From: an uncultured bacterium
Lineage (GTDB): Bacteria; Bacteroidota; Bacteroidia; Sphingobacteriales; Sphingobacteriaceae
Length of the DNA stretch: 64,000 bases
Assembly: GCA_903828245.1 (NCBI GenBank)
Contig: CAIKLP010000009.1
Location: 1-64,000 of the forward strand
Reading direction: 5' to 3'
The notes beneath the pieces are model-generated. The model had not been told where the DNA came from. It saw only the letters and a list, made by a program, of their open reading frames with translations, and did not search any database. The translations under genes and the position numbers were made by a program. Of this stretch, positions 48,339 through 56,294 are shown piece by piece. Position 1 is the stretch's first letter. Each line of letters starts with the position of its first letter.

Positions 48339-48536
48339 ATTTGTTCATTTTTAGATATAACAATAGTAGATAGGGTAGATTTTCTACCCATTTTCATAAC
48401 CTATTCGTGATTATAAGTATATGGTTGGATTCCCAAACAGCTAAAAATGTGATACAAAATGAAAAAAAATGGGAAAAGATTAAATTTTGGAAAAAATCGG
48501 GTATTTTAGGATGAACAAAATTGTTCATTTAAGAAT
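48339..48536. promoter_or_regulatory. Divergent control region with hairpin and palindrome
   Basis: Separates the HUH gene from the ParB-domain gene. It holds a TTGTTCA half-site next to the HUH start (48341-48347), a 7-bp perfect hairpin with a TTT loop (GGGTAGA/TCTACCC, 48373-48389), and the 16-bp palindrome TGAACAAAATTGTTCA (48512-48527), nine bases before the ParB-domain ATG. The hairpin could be a nick site for the HUH protein; the palindrome looks like an operator (inference). Confidence 0.5.
48512..48527. promoter_or_regulatory. 16-bp palindrome, candidate operator or ParB-type site
   Basis: TGAACAAAATTGTTCA is a perfect inverted repeat (7+2+7) nine bases before the start codon of the ParB-domain gene. 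It recurs at 54214-54229 (centre TT) and, with one mismatch, at 51211-51226 (centre TA). Confidence 0.55.
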
Positions 48537-50741
48537 ATGGATTACAACGAAAGAAAGAAAATAAGGCAGGAATTCTCCAATTTCAAGAAGAAAATGGATA
48601 AGAAGGGTGTAGAAATGTTGCTAAATCGTTCAGGTAATGAAGATATTAAGCTCAAATTGGAAAATGGTACAATTACCTCACAAGAGGCCGAGGAGTTCCT
48701 TAAATCAAGATTAAATGGTGTTACAAGCATCAAACTAAAAGGTAAGGGTAGATTTGTTGAACCAAATGAACATGCAATTTCTATGGCTAAACATAATTTA
48801 TCATTAGGTAATGAAAACAACCTAATTAAGATAATTGAAGAAATTGAGGGTGGAATCAGTACAGGAGATGATACCAAAGATTCTGGTGTACAAATAGTTG
48901 ATATTGTTAAACTTAAACCTCATCCACATAATTACAAGATTTATGAGCCATTTTCCGATGAAGATGAGAAATTAAAGAGGGATTTCATTAATTCAATTGA
49001 AACTTATGGGATTTTAGAACCTATCGTAGTTAATGAAAATTATGAAATAATATCAGGACATCGTAGATTCTTCGCTTGTTTGGATTTAGGTATCTCATCA
49101 GTACCTATTAGGATAAAATCATTTGAAAATGAAATCATAGCTATCATTCATTTCAATAAACAAAGGGAGAAAAGTGGTACTATCATCAGAAATGAGTTTA
49201 ATGAGTTAGATAATTTGTTATTTAAAAAACTTGGTGGTAGAGGTAAAAAGAATGAGGGGATTGATATTTACAATACGATTTCAGAAATATTTAATATTAG
49301 TAGGGGTTCTGCAACTAAATTATATAAGATATTTCAAGAGGATAAGGAGTTGTTTATTAAGGTTAAACTACCTCAAAATCCAAATGGTACATTATCCATT
49401 GATAAAGCATATTTCTCCTTAAAATCAGTTAAAACATTATCGGTTTCCAAAAAAGTAACTGAAAAGAATCATGTTACTTTAGTTAGAAACTCAATATCAA
49501 ATTTATCAAGCGAAGAACTATTTTCTATTTTAAAAACAACTTACCCATTCTCTTTAATGGGAGATTATAACTCAAATGAGGGATACACTAATATCAGCCT
49601 CAATCAATCCAAATTTGAAACATTTGATAAGAAAAGAAAAGAATTAGTAGATGATTTAGAGTTCAAAAAATCACTTACAACAGAAGAATTATTGATGTTT
49701 GAAAAGTTAGATGAAATACAACGAACAAAGATTACTAATGAGATAAAAAAACAAGTTATTGATGATTTGTGGAGGCCAACTGATATTACAAATGAGAAAC
49801 TCACTATTAGTGAAATAGAAAATATTACTCCAGTATTAGTACTTACTAATGGGGATGAGTATTTCAATGCTATAAGAGTTTATACTCATTCTTTAAGTTG
49901 GAGTCCCAATGTAGGAAGGAATCTCAAATATGTAGTTCATGATAAGAATACTAATAAGATATTAGGTTGTATTGTTATTGGTTCTGATGTACTTCATTTG
50001 GAAGGTAGGGATACTAAAATTGGATGGAATACAGATACTAAAATCGGTAAGAAAAAGATTAACCACATAGGAATGGCCACTACAATTCTACCTACTTTTC
50101 TGTTAGGTTATAACTTTTTAGGAACAAAGTTAATTGCCAGTTTAGTACAATCTAAAGTAATTGAAAATGATTGGAAAGATAGGTATGGAGATGTTTTAGT
50201 AGGTATAACTACTACATCTTTATATGGTTCATTTAGTAGTTATAATGGTATCCCAAATTGGAATAAATGTGGCTTATCAAAAGGTAAGGTTATCTTAAAT
50301 CCTTCTAACCATTTATATAAGTTTTGGTATAATTGGTTAAAAGAAAACCATCCCGATGATTTCAATAAATCAACAATAACGGAGAACAATACAATTGTAA
50401 GCGGACCCAAACAGAAGATTATCAAATCTATATTCAGTTTGTTGAATCTAAAACAAACTGAATATTATCATATGCACCAAAGAGGGGTATATTTTTACTC
50501 TATCTATGAGAACACCATAGAGTTCCTAAATGATAAAATAGGAGAAAATGAACTAATCCCAAAGAAGGTAAAAGAAGATTCTTTTTTAAAGTGGTGGAAA
50601 CCCAAAGCAATAAATCGTTATCAAAAGTTATTAAAAGAGGATAGAATTGAGAAAGATTTCTATTGGTATGAAAAGATGAATGAAAAGGAATTAAAAGATT
50701 GGTTAATGAACAGAGGCAAGAATATTCTATTAAACGATTAA
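48537..50741 (+). CDS. ParB-domain protein fused to a DruA/Mom-like C-terminal domain
   Basis: 734 residues. Residues 1-110 are charged and helical. Residues 118-300 form a ParB/Srx-type domain: VDIVKLKPHPHNYK, YGILEPIVVNE, ISGHRRFFACLDLGISSVPI (GHRR at 174-177), then an HTH-like part (ISEIFNISRGSATKLYKI). Residues 425-610 (RDTKIGW ... ILPTFLLG ... KDRYGD ... YNGIPNWNKCGLSKGK) resemble in layout the DUF4338 domain of Druantia DruA and the Mom-like acyltransferases. This pairing is unfamiliar to me. The stop overlaps that of the convergent glycosyltransferase gene. ParB assignment fairly firm; C-terminal call tentative. Confidence 0.7.
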   Translation: MDYNERKKIRQEFSNFKKKMDKKGVEMLLNRSGNEDIKLKLENGTITSQEAEEFLKSRLNGVTSIKLKGKGRFVEPNEHAISMAKHNLSLGNENNLIKIIEEIEGGISTGDDTKDSGVQIVDIVKLKPHPHNYKIYEPFSDEDEKLKRDFINSIETYGILEPIVVNENYEIISGHRRFFACLDLGISSVPIRIKSFENEIIAIIHFNKQREKSGTIIRNEFNELDNLLFKKLGGRGKKNEGIDIYNTISEIFNISRGSATKLYKIFQEDKELFIKVKLPQNPNGTLSIDKAYFSLKSVKTLSVSKKVTEKNHVTLVRNSISNLSSEELFSILKTTYPFSLMGDYNSNEGYTNISLNQSKFETFDKKRKELVDDLEFKKSLTTEELLMFEKLDEIQRTKITNEIKKQVIDDLWRPTDITNEKLTISEIENITPVLVLTNGDEYFNAIRVYTHSLSWSPNVGRNLKYVVHDKNTNKILGCIVIGSDVLHLEGRDTKIGWNTDTKIGKKKINHIGMATTILPTFLLGYNFLGTKLIASLVQSKVIENDWKDRYGDVLVGITTTSLYGSFSSYNGIPNWNKCGLSKGKVILNPSNHLYKFWYNWLKENHPDDFNKSTITENNTIVSGPKQKIIKSIFSLLNLKQTEYYHMHQRGVYFYSIYENTIEFLNDKIGENELIPKKVKEDSFLKWWKPKAINRYQKLLKEDRIEKDFYWYEKMNEKELKDWLMNRGKNILLND

Positions 50742-51874
50742 CCTAATAAATGTTGTTTTAATTCATCATATTGGGAGTTATTAGATAACACCTTAGCGTG
50801 ATTGATAGAATTTATTACCCATTTATGATAGAAAATTTCATCATCCAATAATCTATCTAAAATCTCAAATAGTTCAGTTTGGTTCTTATAGAATAGCCCA
50901 TTGGGATAGATTTCCCTATAATTCTCACATTCTTCAAATATTACGGGAGTACCTCTCATTAAACTATCAGTTGCGGATATATTCCAACCAAAATGTGAAT
51001 CAGATGGAACAATAGTTACCCAACATTGGGAAATACTCTTGTAATAATCGGATTTGTCAACTGAATGTGTATCAATCCATTTTTCATTGAATTGTATGCA
51101 ATATTTATCAGCTTGTGAAATCCATACATTGAAATCAGTTCTTAATTCTCTGTATTTGAATATTTGTTTAACAAATGTATGATAACCTTTATCATGGGTA
51201 CATCTGTGATTGAACAATATTGTTCGTTCTCTTTTTTGGGGTATTTGTTTTATTATTAAGTTTTCGGGTATTGATAGATAAAATGGTTGAATAATCTTTT
51301 CCAACTCATTCAATATTCTATCATTGAAAACCATACTAGCCTCATCAATAATGTGTTTTTTTTGAGTTTTAGTATTAACATAGAGGATTTTCATTTGTAA
51401 AGCCCCCAAAATTTCTCGTTCAAAATTTAGAAAATTGTTAAGATTTGATTTACCATTACAAAGTTCCATTTCCCACCAATGGGCATATCCAATGATGGAT
51501 TTATTATTGGGTACAAATCTCCTTATGTTCCAATCCGGTAGGTGTGAATAAACTACATCATATTTTACCCAAAAATCATTCGTTACTTTGTTTGGTGATA
51601 GAGTAGAACTTTGTAAAAGTTTAATCATATCAATTGGAAAAGATACTCTCATATGAAACATATTGCCACTCAAATTGATTGGAATTTGTTTCACATTGGT
51701 TTTATCGGATAGAATTTTTACAGGCTTAATAACTGGAATGTACCAATAGAATTCATTACCTAAATTCGTTATTTGCTGGTTTAAAACATCAAAAAAAGAA
51801 TCCATTTCAGGATTCTTTGAATTTGTAATATTAGGAATTACAAGGATATTACGGTAGTTATTTACGATTGGCAT
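50738..51874 (-). CDS. GT-B glycosyltransferase-like protein
   Basis: 378 residues from the ATG at 51874; a TTG at 51880 is also in frame. The C-terminal half has the GT4-type nucleotide-sugar-binding pattern: FNHRCTHDKGYHTFVKQI, then SDSHFGWNISATDSLMRGTPVIFEECENYREIYPNG, where D replaces the usual E before the LMRGTPV segment. No membrane segment, so cytosolic. Lying in an element beside a ParB/DruA-like gene, it could glycosylate DNA or another intracellular acceptor rather than a surface polymer (inference). Convergent overlap of four bases with the ParB-domain gene. Confidence 0.65.
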   Translation of the reverse strand: MPIVNNYRNILVIPNITNSKNPEMDSFFDVLNQQITNLGNEFYWYIPVIKPVKILSDKTNVKQIPINLSGNMFHMRVSFPIDMIKLLQSSTLSPNKVTNDFWVKYDVVYSHLPDWNIRRFVPNNKSIIGYAHWWEMELCNGKSNLNNFLNFEREILGALQMKILYVNTKTQKKHIIDEASMVFNDRILNELEKIIQPFYLSIPENLIIKQIPQKRERTILFNHRCTHDKGYHTFVKQIFKYRELRTDFNVWISQADKYCIQFNEKWIDTHSVDKSDYYKSISQCWVTIVPSDSHFGWNISATDSLMRGTPVIFEECENYREIYPNGLFYKNQTELFEILDRLLDDEIFYHKWVINSINHAKVLSNNSQYDELKQHLLG

Positions 51875-51970
51875 AATCAATTAGAACAAAGTTATAGATA
51901 CACCACTTAATCTTTCATTTGTAACCTTCATTCGATACCTAATTGAGATAGAATATTCTCCTATCAAAGT

Positions 51971-53170
51971 TTATTTTTGATGGTTAATCATTCTAATTCC
52001 TTCTTTTATAAATTCGTCTTCGATGTCATCATTACATACTACTTTATATTTTGGTACAAATTTTTCTCTTGGATAACCTGTAATGTGTAAAACCTCAATA
52101 TAAGAGTATTGATAACCATAATTAAAATTAGAGAACTTATAACTTTTAGTTGCACCTGCTAATTTCAACATTTCTGTACCAACTATTTTTCCAATACCGG
52201 TTCCATCAAATCCAGATGCTAAACCTTCTCCTACACTACCAGTCCATCTCCCAACTAAAACAATTAATGGTTTGTTGTATTTAGGTTTTGTAGTTTTTAT
52301 ATAATCATCAAAATTTTCTTGTTTGTTAATGTACTTCTGAAATATCATTTTTTTATTTGTGAAATGTCCTGCAATTGGATATGCTATATTTGTGTTTCCA
52401 CCGTCTACTGTGTTTCGTAAGTCCAAAATAATACCATTAGTTTCTTCTAATTTGTTTAGGGCTTGTTTAAATTCTTTTATAGTTTTTGTTTCTCCCAATG
52501 AATTATTTAAACGGATAACTCCAATATTGTCAATAATTTTGTAGGACAATAAATTGGTGTCTTTTCTAATCTTGATTTTATCAATATCTAATGTTTCTAT
52601 TTTACCTGCTTTGGTTTTTAAAGTAACTATTCTCGGTTCATTTCGTCTTCCTGAAAGTATTTTATTCGAAATCCAAGTTCTTATCTCATTATTGTTTTTA
52701 TTTTGACAATGTGTTGGGAATTTTTCAATTAACTCATTGAAATTAACTCCGTTAAATGATAGTATCTCAGCATTAGTAATATTGATGTTCAATCCACTTT
52801 CTATTTGGTCTTTCCAAGTACTAGAAATTTCAGTTTTATCTCCTATTGTTGAAACAAAAATTGGACTGTAAAGCCTATAAGAAAATTTGTTTGAAGTATT
52901 CAAATGAAGATGTGAGTCATAAAACTCATCCAATATGTATTCAAAAAATAACAACACTTCTGTACTGTTTTTTATGCTGTCAATTTTTTGACTGTAATAG
53001 TTTTTAATACAATTTAAATCTACATCTTTCGTGTTATAATAAACATAGTTTGTTTCCAAATTTGACATTAATTTCTCAAAATCTTGTCTAACTTTTAATT
53101 TGTCAACAATATTAGTTTGTCCCAAAGCAACATTTCCTAATAGTAGAAAAAAGAGTATTAATCTGTTCAT
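51971..53170 (-). CDS. Secreted S41-type (C-terminal processing) peptidase
   Basis: 399 residues with a signal peptide (MNRLILFFLLLGNVALGQ). The C-terminal half has the S41/tail-specific protease fold: IILDLRNTVDGGN, then the catalytic Ser in GRWTGSVGEGLASGF and a downstream Lys (TEMLKLAG). No PDZ domain is evident. A periplasmic or surface protease is likely; its presence in the element is a passenger trait of unknown value. It has its own 407-base upstream region shared with the serine recombinase. Confidence 0.8.
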   Translation of the reverse strand: MNRLILFFLLLGNVALGQTNIVDKLKVRQDFEKLMSNLETNYVYYNTKDVDLNCIKNYYSQKIDSIKNSTEVLLFFEYILDEFYDSHLHLNTSNKFSYRLYSPIFVSTIGDKTEISSTWKDQIESGLNINITNAEILSFNGVNFNELIEKFPTHCQNKNNNEIRTWISNKILSGRRNEPRIVTLKTKAGKIETLDIDKIKIRKDTNLLSYKIIDNIGVIRLNNSLGETKTIKEFKQALNKLEETNGIILDLRNTVDGGNTNIAYPIAGHFTNKKMIFQKYINKQENFDDYIKTTKPKYNKPLIVLVGRWTGSVGEGLASGFDGTGIGKIVGTEMLKLAGATKSYKFSNFNYGYQYSYIEVLHITGYPREKFVPKYKVVCNDDIEDEFIKEGIRMINHQK

Positions 53171-53577
53171 ATTTTGTTTTCAGAGTCGTTCCATTAATTC
53201 GAACTTAAATCGAAAATTTAGGAAATCTTTTATTTTGACCTGTCTCAAATATATTATATCATTTAAATATTACCTAATAGTTAGTATATCAATATTTCCC
53301 TAGTAAAAAAATCGCCTCACGATTCGTGGGTATCCGATACAGTTATTGGATAGTTGAAAAGTTCCAGCTACAAGAAACTGGTCCGGCATGTTTAATTATC
53401 TTACCCTTTTGGGTTGTATTGAAGTGTATTCTAACAAGTATTCTTTTATAAAAATGAACATTACCGCCTCCTCATTCAATTAAAGAACTCACAATTTTAA
53501 GTACACTATAAAATAGGAGAGTCATTTTCTAAAATAACCTGTTAAATAGTTGCCTGAATCAGGGATTTTTCACAGAT
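53171..53577. other. 407-base divergent intergenic region with hairpin cluster
   Basis: No ORF I can support. The outer parts are AT-rich. The middle (53311-53414) is visibly richer in GC and has four hairpins in a row: CACGA-T-TCGTG (53318-53328), TATCCGATA/TATTGGATA with a CAGT loop (53331-53352, one G-U pair), CCAG/CTGG (53364-53381), and ACCC-TTTT-GGGT (53403-53414). On the minus strand the first is followed by a short terminator-like AATCG-TGAGG-CGATTTTTTT. It may hold a structured RNA or recombination sites for the neighbouring serine recombinase. Confidence 0.5.
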
Positions 53578-53598
53578 TTGAGGTATAAATCATACCAC

Positions 53599-54213
53599 AT
53601 GAAAAATATGAGTAAAAAGGTAATTAGATACAATCGTATCAGTACTATCCAACAAAATTTAGATAGGCAGCAACAAAAGAATAGTGAGTTTGATATGGTT
53701 TTTGAAGATAGGTGTAGTGGAACTATACCATTATTTGAAAGGCCATTTGGAAAAGAGATTAAATCTGTAATTGAAAGTGGTGAAGTTGGTGAAATCAGTA
53801 TTCATTCAATAGATAGGTTGGCTCGTAATCTAAAGGATTTATTAGGTTTAATTGATTTCTTTCACCTATATGGAGTTTGTGTAAGTATTGAAAATTTAGG
53901 TTTAAAAACCCTAGTAGATGGGAAAATGAACTATACCATAAAGATGTTGATTTCGGTGATGGGTGGATTTGCAGAGATTGAAAACGAAATTAGAAAGGAG
54001 AGGCAAGTTGAGGGTATCCAATTAGCCAAAATGAAAGGAATCTATAAGAACCGAAAACAAAGAGGTAAAGAACCTATTATGAAGTTTCTATCAAAACATG
54101 AGAAACCATTACAATTATTACAGAAAGGTTATAAAGCCTCCGAAGTTTCTAAAATATGTGGAATACACCCCAATACATTAACTAAAATCAAAAAGATAGT
54201 GGAATTGGTATAA
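53599..54213 (+). CDS. Small serine recombinase (resolvase/invertase family)
   Basis: 204 residues from the ATG at 53599; an in-frame TTG at 53578 and an ATG at 53608 are alternatives. Catalytic Ser15 lies in YNRISTIQQNLDRQQ; the other active-site Arg residues are in SIDRLARNLKDLL, with EIENEIRKERQVEGIQLAKMKG forming the long helix E region. The C-terminal HTH (KASEVSKICGIHPNTLTKI) completes the resolvase/invertase layout. It could resolve multimers or invert a segment of the element. Convergent with the integrase, 16 bases between stops. Confidence 0.9.
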   Translation: MKNMSKKVIRYNRISTIQQNLDRQQQKNSEFDMVFEDRCSGTIPLFERPFGKEIKSVIESGEVGEISIHSIDRLARNLKDLLGLIDFFHLYGVCVSIENLGLKTLVDGKMNYTIKMLISVMGGFAEIENEIRKERQVEGIQLAKMKGIYKNRKQRGKEPIMKFLSKHEKPLQLLQKGYKASEVSKICGIHPNTLTKIKKIVELV

Positions 54214-54233
54214 TGAACAATTTTGTTCATTAT
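54210..54233. promoter_or_regulatory. 24-base perfect palindrome between the two recombinase genes
   Basis: An 11-bp stem (ATAATGAACAA with its complement) around a two-base centre, overlapping both convergent stop codons. Its core TGAACAATTTTGTTCA is the 16-bp element palindrome. It could end both transcripts or bind a protein; no T-tract follows. Confidence 0.6.
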
Positions 54234-55879
54234 GATTTTAGAATATCCCTCAATTTGGATTTTTGAAGGGTATTTCGTTTACTTTCCTCACTAACTCTTG
54301 TATAATACCTCATCATTGTATTCAGATTGTGGCCGGTGATTTCGCATACATCTAAAGGTAGAACCCCTTTTTTCCTTAACATATAACTAATGAAAAAGGC
54401 TCTTAAATGATGTGATGAATTAATACCATAGGTATTCCAACCTAATCCACCATCTGATACATCATTTACTATCTTTTCTTTAAATAGATTCAAATAATAG
54501 GTAGTTGAGTATCCTTTATCCTTTTTCGTGTAAAAATTAGGTGATGGAAATGTAAGTGCGGATTTTGGAAACAAAGCGAATATCACATCTATTATGTTGG
54601 TTTCATAATGGATTTCACCTTTGGTATTGGTTTTAGTAACACATTTAATTCCAAATGGTGGTTTATGCCAACTCCATATTGTTTCTTCAATTGGAACAGA
54701 ACGATTCTTTAACTTACTATTTCTTATTTCTAATACATAATAATATTCATCTCCATCAGAAACATTTCTAAAATAGCTACTCTGTGTATTGTTATGTTTA
54801 TTGGATTCCCAACTTTCTTTATCACGATAGGAGTGAAGTATTTCAGATATTCTGAATCCATACCTTAATTGTAATAAGCCAATGAAATATACAATATCAC
54901 TCATTATAATAGAATTCTTTGGCTGATTCTTCTGTATAGTTCCTAATATTCCACCATCTTTAGTTTTGTGGGTATAAGATAATCGTTGTTCTCTAATTGG
55001 TTCTAAATCTCCTTCGTTTTTACAATACTCAATCCATACATCCCTTATTAATGTTGCTGTTTCTTTTACACAGGTATCGTAGTTTGATTGTTTGAAATCA
55101 ATATAATCTAGTTTAGAATTAACCTCACCTACAATTGATTTAATTAGATGTGTTTGATATTCTAATGTTATAAGGTGTTCTTTAAACAATTCTCTACCAT
55201 CTTCTTCAACCGGTTTTACAAGCCAATCCAAAAAGTATCTACAATTCTGTATAAATGATTTGATTGTACCTCTAACTAAATTAACCCCATCATCACTTAT
55301 ACTGCCATCAATTTTCCTTCTGTTTCTATTCTTTAGAAAAATAACAAAATCCTTAATATGGCCCTTCATCTCTCTATGTGGTACTATTCCTACTTTAGTT
55401 TTATTAATATCACAGAACTTTCGGAATTCGGTTATAAAGAATAGTTTATTTCGGATTGAAGTTGAGTTTTTTATAAGGTTATTATCTTCTGTTCTTACCC
55501 AAGCATCGTATTGAATTGAACCTCTGGTTCTGTTTTCCTTTTTCCACCCACCAATTTTACATAAGTGTTCTATATACTCATCAATGTATTTAACAATAGG
55601 AGTATCATTTACTTTAATATTCTGAAATGATGATTTTATTTTCTTTTTGAGTAATTCAGATGCGTAATCAAATGATGTACCATCATAGTTTTGAATATCA
55701 ATCTCACACTTACATAGGTACTTTAATCTATTTGATTTGTGTGAGCTAAGTTTAAAATACCAGTACCATATATCACTCACTTTCATAATAGTGAATGTAC
55801 CGGCATTATCTATGAACAAATCCTTGTTGTATTTTTTAAATAATTCTTCAGATTCGGAACTCCATCCGAATCCTTGCAT
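54230..55879 (-). CDS. Tyrosine recombinase (integrase)
   Basis: 549 residues from the ATG at 55879; an in-frame TTG at 55915 would add 12. The catalytic domain has Arg I in LQLRYGFRISEILHSY, the HxxR motif as HHLRAFFISYMLRKKG, His/Trp in CEITGHNLNTMMRYY, and the nucleophile Tyr near the end (RYYTRVSEES). The N-terminal 250 residues form a long arm/core-binding region, longer than in phage lambda-type integrases. It lies at the right end of the element, next to the candidate right att copy, as expected for an integrase. Confidence 0.9.
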   Translation of the reverse strand: MQGFGWSSESEELFKKYNKDLFIDNAGTFTIMKVSDIWYWYFKLSSHKSNRLKYLCKCEIDIQNYDGTSFDYASELLKKKIKSSFQNIKVNDTPIVKYIDEYIEHLCKIGGWKKENRTRGSIQYDAWVRTEDNNLIKNSTSIRNKLFFITEFRKFCDINKTKVGIVPHREMKGHIKDFVIFLKNRNRRKIDGSISDDGVNLVRGTIKSFIQNCRYFLDWLVKPVEEDGRELFKEHLITLEYQTHLIKSIVGEVNSKLDYIDFKQSNYDTCVKETATLIRDVWIEYCKNEGDLEPIREQRLSYTHKTKDGGILGTIQKNQPKNSIIMSDIVYFIGLLQLRYGFRISEILHSYRDKESWESNKHNNTQSSYFRNVSDGDEYYYVLEIRNSKLKNRSVPIEETIWSWHKPPFGIKCVTKTNTKGEIHYETNIIDVIFALFPKSALTFPSPNFYTKKDKGYSTTYYLNLFKEKIVNDVSDGGLGWNTYGINSSHHLRAFFISYMLRKKGVLPLDVCEITGHNLNTMMRYYTRVSEESKRNTLQKSKLRDILKS

Positions 55880-56007
55880 TATTTTCAGCTTATCCTTATT
55901 GATTAATCTTTTCAATTTGAACTAATTTCTATTCAAATTTAAAATAGAAAACTGAACTAAAAAATTAAATGGGGTATAAATGGGGAATAAAATAAAATAA
56001 CTGAATT

Positions 56008-56020
56008 TATTATTTTATAA
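56008..56020 (+). repeat. Candidate right attachment site (direct repeat copy 2)
   Basis: TATTATTTTATAA, identical to 47182-47194, between the integrase start and the 43-residue ORF. Confidence 0.35.
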
Positions 56021-56049
56021 AGTATTGTAAATCAATAAGTTACGGAAAT

Positions 56050-56181
56050 TTAGTAACAACCATAACATTCAATATATAACTTTCTCGCTGCAGCATTTGC
56101 AATGGTTGGCTCTATCATGATCGCCTCACCTTGCCTAAGCTCATCGTGCTCTTTTTGAAATATCCCTTTTATGCTTTCCAT
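56050..56181 (-). CDS. 43-residue small protein of unknown function
   Basis: ATG at 56181, stop at 56050. The protein begins MESIKGIFQKEHDELRQG and ends KLYIECYGCY; it is soluble, with a Cys/Tyr-rich tail. A TATTTTTG box (56192-56199, minus strand) lies just upstream. If the element is removed at the 13-base repeat, the ORF would end 58 bases before miaB on the same strand, so it was probably the gene ahead of miaB. I do not recognise the family; coding status is likely but unproved. Confidence 0.5.
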   Translation of the reverse strand: MESIKGIFQKEHDELRQGEAIMIEPTIANAAARKLYIECYGCY

Positions 56182-56191
56182 AATTATTAAA

Positions 56192-56199
56192 CAAAAATA
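56192..56199 (-). promoter_or_regulatory. Candidate -7 promoter box for the 43-residue ORF
   Basis: Minus-strand TATTTTTG, fitting TAnnTTTG, ten bases from the ATG; transcription would be nearly leaderless. Confidence 0.35.
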
Positions 56200-56294
56200 C
56201 TAAAAATATGAAAAAATGTCAGCTTTTAATTTTTATCAATTTGCTCAAAAAAACAAGTAAATAAGCCTATATTAGTATATTATACATCGGATTA

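Larger units (their letters stand above)
47182..56020. mobile_element. Integrated element with tyrosine and serine recombinases, inserted upstream of miaB
   Basis: An 8.8-kb block of genes unlike the surrounding housekeeping set: HTH, unknown, HUH protein, ParB-domain fusion, glycosyltransferase, S41 protease, serine recombinase and tyrosine recombinase. A 13-base direct repeat (TATTATTTTATAA) occurs at 47182-47194 and 56008-56020, both outside the outermost element genes. Sample lines are about 30 percent GC against about 35 percent in the core. The boundaries are a hypothesis: the repeat is short and AT-only. Confidence 0.7.
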
